DNA from: an uncultured Collinsella sp.
GTDB taxonomy: Bacteria > Actinomycetota > Coriobacteriia > Coriobacteriales > Coriobacteriaceae
Length of the DNA stretch: 64,000 nt
NCBI GenBank assembly: GCA_958436995.1
Contig: CAUBMI010000005.1
Span: 1 to 64,000, forward strand
Direction: 5' to 3'
In this document: in pieces, positions 8,532-15,121 of the stretch
Layout of the letters: each line of letters starts with the position of its first letter
How positions within the stretch are numbered: position 1 is the stretch's first letter
Made by a program: the position numbers and the translations under genes
The notes under the pieces: model-generated
Seen by the model: the letters and a program-made list of their open reading frames with translations, nothing else
The model's database searches: none
Told to the model about the DNA's origin: nothing

Positions 8532-9122
8532 ATGGGAAACTACTATCAAATTAAAACCGTCGCTTTGGCCCCTCCAAGAAGGCAAATTCAGGCAGGAAAG
8601 GTCATTTGCGTTAGCGGGCTTATTTTTACCCTTGGCAGCCCATTTATAGCTTGGCCGCTCAGCGTTGGCGTAAATCGAGTGCCGTCTTTCCCCTTGATAT
8701 TTTTCGGCTTATTCTTGTTTTTGGACGGTCTCCTAATTATCTTGATCGCTTCGAAGCAGCAAGAAGCACTTCTTAAACTACGCCAATCCCTCCTAGAAGA
8801 TGATCCACAAATCGTCGCAAGCGCCGAAGAGTTTATGGCTCAGCGAAAGGCCCTGACACAGCAAGGCGAAATTACTGGCATCTTCATTGTCCATAATGCA
8901 ACCAAGGATCTGTACTACGTAGGCCAAAGCACAAAGGCAATTGATCGGGCGGCCATACAGTTTCTCGGTAGGGGAAATTGCGATGTGTATGCCGACTACA
9001 AGTACGGTGACTCATTCAACATACGAATAATCCCGCTGTCGGGAAGCGGCTACGAAAGTCTCAATGAGCTAAAACGCGCAGCGATACAAGCGCTCGAAAC
9101 TGCTGGCGAGGAGCTTTATTAA
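8532..9122 (+). CDS. Membrane protein with GIY-YIG-like domain
   Basis: 196 residues. Two hydrophobic segments (about 22-45 and 52-73) anchor the N-terminus. A charged linker leads to a C-terminal domain that starts GIFIVHN (116-122) and continues LYYVGQS (127-133). Arg139 and Glu179 (in LNELKRAAI) stand roughly where GIY-YIG nucleases keep catalytic Arg and Glu. The first motif reads GIF instead of GIY, so activity is uncertain. A GGAG site precedes the ATG by about 8 bases. The DNA is clearly more AT-rich than the flanks, which suggests transfer. The gene heads a cluster of small unknown genes (8.5-10.4 kb). Confidence 0.6.
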   Translation: MGNYYQIKTVALAPPRRQIQAGKVICVSGLIFTLGSPFIAWPLSVGVNRVPSFPLIFFGLFLFLDGLLIILIASKQQEALLKLRQSLLEDDPQIVASAEEFMAQRKALTQQGEITGIFIVHNATKDLYYVGQSTKAIDRAAIQFLGRGNCDVYADYKYGDSFNIRIIPLSGSGYESLNELKRAAIQALETAGEELY

Positions 9123-9145
9123 CGGCGAATGTTAGGATAAATGAT

Positions 9146-9688
9146 ATGGCAAACTCAAATAACACAGGCAACAACAAGGAATTAACGCCGTCCGTCGAAG
9201 AAACGCTTCTTAACGAATCCGGCTCGATTGCCAGGGTCAAATCGTTCTCGTGGATCTGGTTTATCAATAAGGAACGAATCCACGACATAGATCCCGTCCA
9301 ATGCGGCAAATGGATGTTCTTCTTCTCTCCATTCAAAACCGCCCTCATGGACGACATTGTCGGAACCGCAGTTCTTGATGGCGTCGTCGTAGAGGCCAAA
9401 TACTCGAATCCCGAAACGCTCATCGCGGCGGGCTCGAAACAAGGTGTCTGCTGCTTTTACCTAAACGGTAACGATAGAGAAAGCCATAAGAGGGTACTGA
9501 GCTACATGCTGGAAAACGGGCTAGTCAGGAGGACAAAGAGCGGCAAGCTGTATAACATTTCGTTCAAGTTCGACTCTGAGACCTATGCGGGAAAGTACAA
9601 GGGGAGCGGCTTCTCCGGAAAGATAAAGCTCGCGGACTTCGTAGACCTGGAGACGGGAGAGTTTATCTTGGACAGCGGGGCGGATTAA
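9146..9688 (+). CDS. Unknown protein, possibly BLES03/DUF1917-like
   Basis: 180 residues, no signal peptide or membrane segment. The phrases KSFSWIWFINKER and CGKWMFFFS resemble the W...GKWM start of BLES03/DUF1917-type proteins (sometimes called phosphothreonine lyase-like), but this is a tentative memory match. The C-terminal half (KYKGSGFSGKIKLADFVDL) looks beta-rich. The stop TAA overlaps the next ATG as TAATG, so the pair is translationally coupled. AT-rich composition matches the upstream gene. Confidence 0.55.
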   Translation: MANSNNTGNNKELTPSVEETLLNESGSIARVKSFSWIWFINKERIHDIDPVQCGKWMFFFSPFKTALMDDIVGTAVLDGVVVEAKYSNPETLIAAGSKQGVCCFYLNGNDRESHKRVLSYMLENGLVRRTKSGKLYNISFKFDSETYAGKYKGSGFSGKIKLADFVDLETGEFILDSGAD

Positions 9689-9951
9689 TGAACTCTGCTT
9701 ATGCTAGGGATGACGGGACCGTTCGCGTAGCCGTCGAGCGTCCGGTTGACCTTGGCTTTGACCATGCGGAATGCTTCTTGCCTGCGGTTAATTGGTTCAA
9801 TGTCGAATGTTTTTCTACTGACGATCTGGATTTTTTGACCGAGTTCGTTAGATCAAACGCTCCGTTTATCTTCGAGCTAGCAGAACGGCAAAAAGCCGGA
9901 TCGGCGGTTTCGGCGCTGGCCCCTGACGTTCTACTGTTGAACAGCAAATAA
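9688..9951 (+). CDS. Small unknown protein coupled to the upstream gene
   Basis: 87 residues, starting at the ATG of a TAATG overlap with the preceding gene. It is acidic and Phe/Leu-rich, with no motif I recognise and no membrane segment. The arrangement suggests a two-gene unit such as an effector with a partner or immunity protein, but nothing in the sequence proves that. Confidence 0.5.
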   Translation: MNSAYARDDGTVRVAVERPVDLGFDHAECFLPAVNWFNVECFSTDDLDFLTEFVRSNAPFIFELAERQKAGSAVSALAPDVLLLNSK

Positions 9952-9954
9952 CCC

Positions 9955-10254
9955 ATGATTTCGCCTACCGACATATCCACCGCCGCCTCCCGCGTGCTTG
10001 CTCAATACGACGTCAGCAAAGCATATTTATTTGGCTTCTTTGCCCGAGGCGAGCAAACGCCTGATAGCGATATTGACTTGCGCCTAGTCTGCGGCAACAC
10101 CATGACGTTCGGCACGCTGTACGAACTCTCCCATGAGCTCGAGAAGGAACTTAGACGATAGGTTGATATCGTCACCAACCCTCCAGAGCACATGCGCCCG
10201 GCTTTCCGCAAAAACATCGAACGGGAAGAGGTACGCCTTTATGTCTCAACATAA
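9955..10254 (+). pseudogene. Minimal nucleotidyltransferase (MNT) with an in-frame stop
   Basis: The frame from ATG 9955 encodes an MNT-type nucleotidyltransferase: LFGFFARGEQTPDSDIDL (about 25-42) carries the Gly and paired Asp metal ligands. A TAG at 10159-10161 ends it after 68 codons, yet the same frame continues as VDIVTNPPEHMRP and stops at 10254. VDIVT would supply the third catalytic acid of the family, so the truncated product should be inactive. The original stop overlaps the next gene by 14 bases, which supports 10254 as the ancestral end. MNT proteins usually pair with HEPN partners; none is evident here. Confidence 0.7.
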
Positions 10255-10429
10255 ACGAAACGATGAGTTTACGGATGCAACCATACAGCCCTATCCGCCC
10301 AAAGAGCCTAACGCCGAAAGCCTACAGGCCATCCGCGAAGGGGATGCGTTCTTTGCCAGTGAAGAACCAGGCCGTTTCGACAACTCCGCCGACCTTATCA
10401 ATGCGGCTCTAAATGCCCCTGAAATGTGA
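10241..10429 (+). CDS. Small unknown protein, antitoxin-like size
   Basis: 62 residues from ATG 10241, with GAGG 9 bases upstream and an overlap of 14 bases with the ancestral end of the broken MNT gene. The sequence is hydrophilic; the C-terminus FDNSADLINAALNAPEM is vaguely like the tail of RelB/DinJ-type antitoxins. No toxin is recognisable next to it, so a toxin-antitoxin role is only a guess. Confidence 0.45.
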   Translation: MSQHKRNDEFTDATIQPYPPKEPNAESLQAIREGDAFFASEEPGRFDNSADLINAALNAPEM

Positions 10430-10459
10430 GAAAATTCATTCACCGAAGAGACAGTCGTC

Positions 10460-11794
10460 TTGGAGGTGCCAGATCGGCGAGGTACGTACCTCGCCATTTT
10501 TGACAACGACGGATATTGGCACTATCCCGCTTCCTGGCATAGCCCGAGGGCTGACGAGCGCGACCGTGTGACTTCTGGGTATGCCTTGCAGCTCTTCCCA
10601 TTCATTTGTATGCTTGACTTTGATTTTGGTCGTAAGGCGCGACCAACGGAATCAAAAGAAAGCCTACCGGGAAGATCTTGGTCGCAGAGCACGACCAACG
10701 CAATCAAAACAATGCTCGCGGAGAAGGCGCCTTCAGTCGCATTGATTGGAGGCGCCTCTAATACCAAGAGATATCTACTCTGCCGGAGAGCCAGGAGCAA
10801 AGGTGGCGGTCGAACGCGCCTGATAACGGGTATCGCTCTAACGAAACCAGTACTACGCTTGGATCCAGGGTCTCGTTTCCAGAAGCCGCTCCCGCGACAA
10901 GCTCGTCAAAGAGCTAAGGCGCAATTGCGTTGTGCGTGCCGGCGACCCGTCGCGCGTATAGAATCTAAGCATCCGCACAACAGCAATGAAATTGATTGGA
11001 CGCCACATGGAGATCCCCAACACCTGTGCAGCAATGTATACGACTTTGCGTTTTGCCCCGAGCCCTGCTACGACCGCCTAGTCGACCTCACCGATCCCGA
11101 GGACTGGGGTCCCAGTAACCGCATCCTCAAAAACTACCTGTTGTTCTCGTTTAGTCGCGCGGTGTTCCTGACCGAGCGCGACGTGGACCAGACCGCGCCG
11201 TCCAACCTGCCGTTGGTGTTCGACGACGATCGCTGCCTATTCAACACAGGCCTGTACACGCGCCGTTACGAGACCATCTACGGTCTGTTTGAGCCCAACA
11301 CCAAGCCCGATGCGCGCCAGCGCTGGTTTTTGAAGGGTTTCTTTAAGGAAAGCGATCCCATGCTGGTCTCGTTTGAATACCTGCCGTGCCGCGTGCGCTT
11401 TGCCGAGGACCCCTCCGAGCTGGTCTTTGACTACCGCCTGCCCATCCGTTCCAACATCGACCACATTCTGGGCGACGAGGAGAACCTCACGCGTATTCCC
11501 GCCAGCCTGATGGGGGAGGGCAACTCGCTGCTGCTGCGCCGCGCCTTTGAGGGAGCCGTCGTCGAGGCCGCCCGCCGCGCCGCCGCCAATTACACGCTCG
11601 CCGTGCCGCAGTTCTACGGCGGTCGGATCCAACTGCTGCTGCCGCTGTGCCTAACCGGCGACAAGCCCGAACTGGCGCTGACCATCCAGCGCGAGGACGG
11701 CTTCTACGCCGCGCGCACCTGCCTCACGCTCGACATGGCCTATAACAATGCTCGACTTATCTGCCGTCCCGAGACCTCGTGGATTAAGCGATAA
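10460..11794 (+). CDS. DUF3825 domain protein with doubtful N-terminus
   Basis: The C-terminal part, from about 11030 (NVYDFAFCPEPC, then ILKNYLLFSFSRAV and the segment ending PETSWIKR), is a good DUF3825 domain of roughly 250 residues; its biochemical role is not known to me. The upstream 190 codons are Arg/Lys/Pro-rich, of unusual composition, and overlap two hairpin repeats. A different frame (10842-10961) holds an unrecognised peptide with SRDKLVKELRR. The true gene may start later (for example TTG near 10928), or its 5' end may have been replaced by decayed DNA. The 3' end is reliable. Confidence 0.55.
   Translation: MEVPDRRGTYLAIFDNDGYWHYPASWHSPRADERDRVTSGYALQLFPFICMLDFDFGRKARPTESKESLPGRSWSQSTTNAIKTMLAEKAPSVALIGGASNTKRYLLCRRARSKGGGRTRLITGIALTKPVLRLDPGSRFQKPLPRQARQRAKAQLRCACRRPVARIESKHPHNSNEIDWTPHGDPQHLCSNVYDFAFCPEPCYDRLVDLTDPEDWGPSNRILKNYLLFSFSRAVFLTERDVDQTAPSNLPLVFDDDRCLFNTGLYTRRYETIYGLFEPNTKPDARQRWFLKGFFKESDPMLVSFEYLPCRVRFAEDPSELVFDYRLPIRSNIDHILGDEENLTRIPASLMGEGNSLLLRRAFEGAVVEAARRAAANYTLAVPQFYGGRIQLLLPLCLTGDKPELALTIQREDGFYAARTCLTLDMAYNNARLICRPETSWIKR
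10626..10698. repeat. Two direct copies of a TTGGTCG hairpin
   Basis: TTGGTCG and CGACCAA form a 7-bp stem with a 7-base loop at 10626-10646 and again at 10678-10698. Each copy is followed by ACG, one variable base, then AATCAAAA. The copies are 52 bp apart. They fall inside the doubtful N-terminal part of the DUF3825 frame, which argues that this stretch may be non-coding. Confidence 0.6.
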
Positions 11795-11882
11795 AGGGTG
11801 GCTTAACTGCGGTTTTGCCGATTGCCTTGGTTGTTTTGGCTTGGCTAGCACCCACGAATTTAAAATCGAGGGCAAAAAGTTC

Positions 11883-11911
11883 TTGGTAAACCGCGCGCGG
11901 CTATGTTAGTA
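11883..11911 (+). promoter_or_regulatory. Promoter of tRNA-Val
   Basis: TTGGTA (11883-11888) and TTAGTA (11906-11911) are separated by 17 bases. The upstream block AAAAAGTTCTTG also precedes the tRNA-Pro gene near 32.2 kb. Confidence 0.55.
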
Positions 11912-11932
11912 TCTCTTTTGCCGAAAGGCGAC

Positions 11933-12007
11933 GGGCGATTGGCTCAGGGGTAGAGCATATCCTTCACACGGATGGGGTCACAAGTTCGAATCTTGTATCG
12001 CCCACCA
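11933..12007 (+). tRNA. tRNA-Val (anticodon CAC)
   Basis: Acceptor GGGCGAT pairs with ATCGCCC. The anticodon stem ATCC/GGAT encloses TTCACAC, giving anticodon CAC. The T arm has GTTCGAATC, the discriminator is A and CCA is encoded. A strong hairpin terminator follows. Confidence 0.93.
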
Positions 12008-12018
12008 TCTAAAGCACA

Positions 12019-12050
12019 GGTCAGAGGTGTTAAGCCTCTGACCTTTTTCT
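12019..12050 (+). terminator. Terminator of tRNA-Val
   Basis: GGTCAGAGG and CCTCTGACC form a perfect 9-bp stem, followed by a T-rich tract. Confidence 0.85.
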
Positions 12051-12182
12051 TTTTGACACCAAAATTGAAGCGAAGTTACCTAAGGCGTTATATGTTACGC
12101 AGTTCACCTTAGGTGTCGTCATTGCGCGTTTTGCAAAATGCGTCTGCGTTCATTCATTGAATTCCCTGCGTAATCTATGTGC

Positions 12183-12288
12183 AATTGTGGAGACAGAGAC
12201 CGCTGGCTCACAGCTTGTACCAGCGCGTTCATGCCTATGGCGGCTTTTCAACGGATTGCGTCAAGCTTTTGGTCAGCGTTTGGTCAGC
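12183..12288 (-). repeat. Dispersed repeat, copy 1 (GACCAAA motifs and TCTCCACAATT)
   Basis: On the minus strand, GCTGACCAAACGCTGACC followed by AAAAGCTTGAC leads, after about 70 variable bases, to TGTCTCCACAATT. A second copy with the same two ends and a different middle lies on the plus strand at 58476-58595. The TCTCCACAATT end resembles the 3' end of tRNA/tmRNA genes used as attachment sites, so an old integration scar is possible. The 12056-12376 gap holds nothing else I can name. Confidence 0.45.
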
Positions 12289-12376
12289 TTCCGGTACTTA
12301 CCCGCATGATGCCCCGGTAGATAATCGTCCACGACCACAACCGCACGGTCTACGGCCGATACCAGGGGAGGCGCAA

Positions 12377-13534
12377 ATGGACGAAATCGTCTGCGCAAAC
12401 ACCGCATTCCGCTATTGGCGCTGCCCACCGCAGGTGCGCGACCTCTACCCGCGCCTACCCAACTCCGAAGAAGGCTGGCGAGCTCTATCCCAAGCCCCTT
12501 TCGTAACCGACGTCCTCAAGACCCCAGTCATCACAGCAGCATCAACTCGAAGCAACCTACATTCCGAGACAAGACGGACCATCCGATGGAACAGCGCCTA
12601 TACAGAGAAGGTCTCGATCGACACGGGCATGGGCTTTAGCGTCACAGACCCTCTTCATACGCTATTCACCATGACTCGAAGCGTTTCTTCATGCGACCTG
12701 GTTCTGGCCATGTACGAGCTCTGCGGATGGTTTTCGGTTTTTAAACCATCGCCCGCGGTCGACATGGCACTTGAGCAAGCAAAATCAGAAGAAGAGCAGT
12801 ACACCACAGAAAGTCTTTTTGAACTAGATGAAACCCAAGACGAGGCCCCATGGAAGCGAGTCTATGCTCGGGCGAGCCAGAAGGACAGCGAGAATGATCA
12901 AAGTGGGCAGCAGAATGACGGATCCGGAAATAAAGCAAACGGAAAAGGCACATCGCTCTGGATGAGAAAGCCTCTTATTGAAATAGAAGAACTGCACAAA
13001 TTTGCAGCGAAGGTTAAGGGCGAGATGTGGGGAAAACAATTCTACGAAGCCGCACGGCAGGTAATGGGTATTGCGGCATCCCCGCTAGAAGTTGCTGGAA
13101 TCATGTTGCTAAGTCTTCCGAGGCGTACTGGCGGAGCGGAGTTTAAAAACATATACGTCAACGACTTAACACCGCTGTCGAATTCAGCTCGAAAAATCGC
13201 AGGTCAGAAAATCTGTTACGGCGATATCGTCATCGTAAACCCAATAATAATGAAAGCTGTGATTATCGAACTTCAGGGAGAGGTTATCCATGGTTCAGGC
13301 GCCGTGCTGGACCACGATGCCGCACGAATGACAGCATTACAAAGCATGGGATACGACGTATTTCTTGTAACCCATGACATGCTCAATGATCACGATCAGC
13401 TTGATGCCATCATTCACAGTGTGTGTGAGCGATTGGAGTTGCGCTACAAACCAAAAACCGAGGCGATGAGATGCGCTGAGACCAGATTGCGAGCCAACGT
13501 TCTGTGCAATTGGCTTGGTATTGGTAAGTATTAA
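12377..13534 (+). CDS. Unknown protein with restriction-nuclease-like C-terminus
   Basis: 385 residues; ATG 12377 has AGGGGAGG just upstream. The N-terminus (FRYWRCPPQVRDLYPRLP) is unrecognised. The middle contains a low-complexity Gln/Asn/Gly/Ser linker. The C-terminus reads GDIVIVNP, then AVIIELQGEVIHG, then DHDAARMTALQSMGYDVF, which fits the pattern of DUF559/Vsr-like nuclease folds (Asp, Glu-x-Gln, then a helix with D..R). It is a stand-alone gene after tRNA-Val, in AT-richer DNA than its neighbours. A nuclease or AbiEi-like regulatory role is inferred from these motifs only. Confidence 0.6.
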   Translation: MDEIVCANTAFRYWRCPPQVRDLYPRLPNSEEGWRALSQAPFVTDVLKTPVITAASTRSNLHSETRRTIRWNSAYTEKVSIDTGMGFSVTDPLHTLFTMTRSVSSCDLVLAMYELCGWFSVFKPSPAVDMALEQAKSEEEQYTTESLFELDETQDEAPWKRVYARASQKDSENDQSGQQNDGSGNKANGKGTSLWMRKPLIEIEELHKFAAKVKGEMWGKQFYEAARQVMGIAASPLEVAGIMLLSLPRRTGGAEFKNIYVNDLTPLSNSARKIAGQKICYGDIVIVNPIIMKAVIIELQGEVIHGSGAVLDHDAARMTALQSMGYDVFLVTHDMLNDHDQLDAIIHSVCERLELRYKPKTEAMRCAETRLRANVLCNWLGIGKY

Positions 13535-13580
13535 TGTTCAAGTGAGCATTATTACTACTTTATATGCTGCAGTAATTAAG

Positions 13581-13735
13581 TGCCATTTTAAAACCACGCC
13601 GGTTTACTACGTTGGATTGGGGGTAGCTGAGCACACCGAATTCGTCGCTCGTAAAACCGCAGGTAGAATGCCTGCCCGTTTTGCGAATGTAGGCGTGTGG
13701 TCGGAAATCCGGGAATCGTCGTAGTAAACCGGTCC
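13581..13735. mobile_element. MITE-like palindromic element, copy 1
   Basis: Inverted arms CCGGTTTACTAC (13599-13610) and GTAGTAAACCGG (13721-13732) enclose about 110 bases without coding capacity. Inside, CGTAAAACCGCAGG can fold on CCTGCCCGTTTTGCG. The unit begins with TGCCATTT-AAAACCAC, shared with copy 2 at 14571-14735. Confidence 0.7.
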
Positions 13736-13955
13736 GTTTATGAAGCGACCAGCTGGCGCGAGCTGCGCACGGTTCAGTAAATTGACCCGAAGGCGCGGAG
13801 AGGGGCTCAGACGAAACCCTCCCGCGGAAGCACCGCGGATTGCTTTGTTCTGGCCGGCGGCACCTGGGGCGCGCCCCGCGGGCTATTTCGGGCATCGTGT
13901 GTCCCTTCGGCCCCGCGCCGTTCCACGCACCGTAAAATCTTTTCCAAAATTGTCC

Positions 13956-13984
13956 TTGCATCGTGGTCCGAGTTCCCGTATAGT
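13956..13984 (+). promoter_or_regulatory. Promoter of tRNA-Ala copy 1
   Basis: TTGCAT (13956-13961) and TATAGT (13979-13984) with a 17-base spacer, 12 bases before the tRNA. The same promoter precedes copy 2. Confidence 0.75.
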
Positions 13985-13996
13985 ACTTCTTCGAAC

Positions 13997-14069
13997 GGGG
14001 GCGTAGCTCAGCTGGGAGAGCGCTTGACTGGCAGTCAATAGGTCAGGGGTTCGATCCCCCTCGTCTCCA
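13997..14069 (+). tRNA. tRNA-Ala (anticodon GGC), copy 1
   Basis: Acceptor GGGGGCG/CGTCTCC includes the G3-U70 pair diagnostic for alanine. The anticodon loop CTGGCAG gives GGC. The right arm of the anticodon stem is TCAAT here versus TCAAG in copy 2, so the first pair (27-43) is a C-U mismatch. CCA is not encoded (CCC follows the discriminator A). Confidence 0.92.
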
Positions 14070-14084
14070 CCCGAGCATTGAATG

Positions 14085-14113
14085 AGGCTCCAACGCAAGT
14101 TGGGGCCTTTTTT
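14085..14113 (+). terminator. Terminator of tRNA-Ala copy 1
   Basis: AGGCTCCAAC pairs with GTTGGGGCCT around a GCAA loop, followed by a T run. The sequence is identical in copy 2. Confidence 0.85.
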
Positions 14114-14245
14114 CATATTAATCGATTTACACATCTGTTGGCTGGGCAGCATCTTGGCTACATATCCATTGTTAATCATGAATATGAATGTTAATAACTT
14201 TACGTCTGTGGATGGCAAAGCTAGTCCGCAGCACCAATAACAAAG

Positions 14246-14269
14246 AGGCCAGGCGTAACGCCCGGCCTT
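14246..14269 (-). terminator. Terminator of the minus-strand CAT tRNA
   Basis: AGGCCAGGCG pairs with CGCCCGGCCTT around TAA. On the minus strand it follows the tRNA by about 10 bases and leads into CTTTGTT. Confidence 0.6.
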
Positions 14270-14278
14270 AAAACTCTC

Positions 14279-14354
14279 TGGTGGGCCCTCCGGGATTCGA
14301 ACCCAGAACCCAGGGATTATGAGTCCCCTGCGCTAACCGTTGCGCCAAGAGCCC
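14279..14354 (-). tRNA. tRNA-Met (anticodon CAT), elongator or Ile2
   Basis: On the minus strand acceptor GGGCTCT pairs with AGGGCCC, and the anticodon loop CTCATAA gives CAT. The G1-C72 pair excludes the usual initiator form. A lysidine-modified tRNA-Ile(CAT) cannot be excluded by eye. CCA is encoded. The gene sits between the two tRNA-Ala copies on the opposite strand. Confidence 0.88.
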
Positions 14355-14570
14355 TTATGAACAGTGAATGCAATTCTAACAAAGGCAACTCAGACCTAAT
14401 TTCTTCGCTTCACGACGTGAAATACTACCATGCACGAGCAAGTCGCACAACGCAAGATCAAGCCCGATGCTAATCAACAGCAATTCTAGGCGCGTCGCAG
14501 AAAAGACGCGATCTAAAAAATTTAAGGCCTTTAATTCAGGGCTCCAACACACTTTTGCGTGAAATCAACC

Positions 14571-14735
14571 TGATGCCATTTCAAAACCATGCCGGTTTAC
14601 TACGACGAATCGGCGACCCCCGAGCACCGTGTGTTCTCCGTTTGCAAAACCGCAGGTAGGTAGCCTGCCGGTTGCACGAAAAGGCGTGCGTGGTTGGACA
14701 TTCCTGATTTATCGTAGTAAACCGGCATGGTTCTG
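14571..14735. mobile_element. MITE-like palindromic element, copy 2
   Basis: The terminal inverted repeats CCATGCCGGTTTACTACGA (14587-14605) and TCGTAGTAAACCGGCATGG (14712-14730) are perfect over 19 bp. The interior of about 106 bases folds as GCAAAACCGCAGG against CCTGCCGGTTGC. No protein is encoded. Compared with copy 1 the inner stem changes on both sides while pairing is kept. Confidence 0.78.
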
Positions 14736-14932
14736 AGGCGCTGGGGAGGGGCGCTTCGCAATCGGACCCGATAATGGGACTGGCGGCGCACGGAAAACCC
14801 TGTTGAACGGGGCGCGTCGTGTTCCACGCGCCAAGTCGGCCGGCGTACGGGCTGTGCGGGGGGCCAGGCGCCCCGCGGGCTGGCGCGGTCCCGTGCGCGC
14901 CGACACTCGCGAAAATTTTTCCAAAAATGTCC

Positions 14933-14961
14933 TTGCATCGTGGTCCGAGTTCCCGTATAGT
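14933..14961 (+). promoter_or_regulatory. Promoter of tRNA-Ala copy 2
   Basis: TTGCAT (14933-14938) and TATAGT (14956-14961) with a 17-base spacer. The region is nearly identical to the copy 1 promoter. Confidence 0.75.
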
Positions 14962-14973
14962 ACTTCTTCGCAC

Positions 14974-15046
14974 GGGGGCGTAGCTCAGCTGGGAGAGCGC
15001 TTGACTGGCAGTCAAGAGGTCAGGGGTTCGATCCCCCTCGTCTCCA
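14974..15046 (+). tRNA. tRNA-Ala (anticodon GGC), copy 2
   Basis: Same as copy 1 including the G3-U70 pair, but with an intact anticodon stem CTTGA/TCAAG. CCA is not encoded. It is followed by the same hairpin terminator. Confidence 0.95.
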
Positions 15047-15062
15047 CCCGAGCATTGAATGA

Positions 15063-15090
15063 GGCTCCAACGCAAGTTGGGGCCTTTTTT
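15063..15090 (+). terminator. Terminator of tRNA-Ala copy 2
   Basis: GGCTCCAAC pairs with GTTGGGGCC around GCAA, followed by a T run, 30 bases before the ABC-F gene. Confidence 0.85.
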
Positions 15091-15121
15091 CATATAGGCA
15101 CACAAGGTCAAAGGCGGCACC

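Noticed and set aside
10241..10429. A toxin-antitoxin call for the 62-residue protein
   Set aside because: Only size and a vague C-terminal likeness support it, and no toxin gene is recognisable next to it.
13883..14218. Minus-strand peptide over tRNA-Ala (RTPDLLTASQALSQ type)
   Set aside because: This is a well-known false protein made by translating the antisense strand of a tRNA gene; the second tRNA-Ala copy gives the same peptide.
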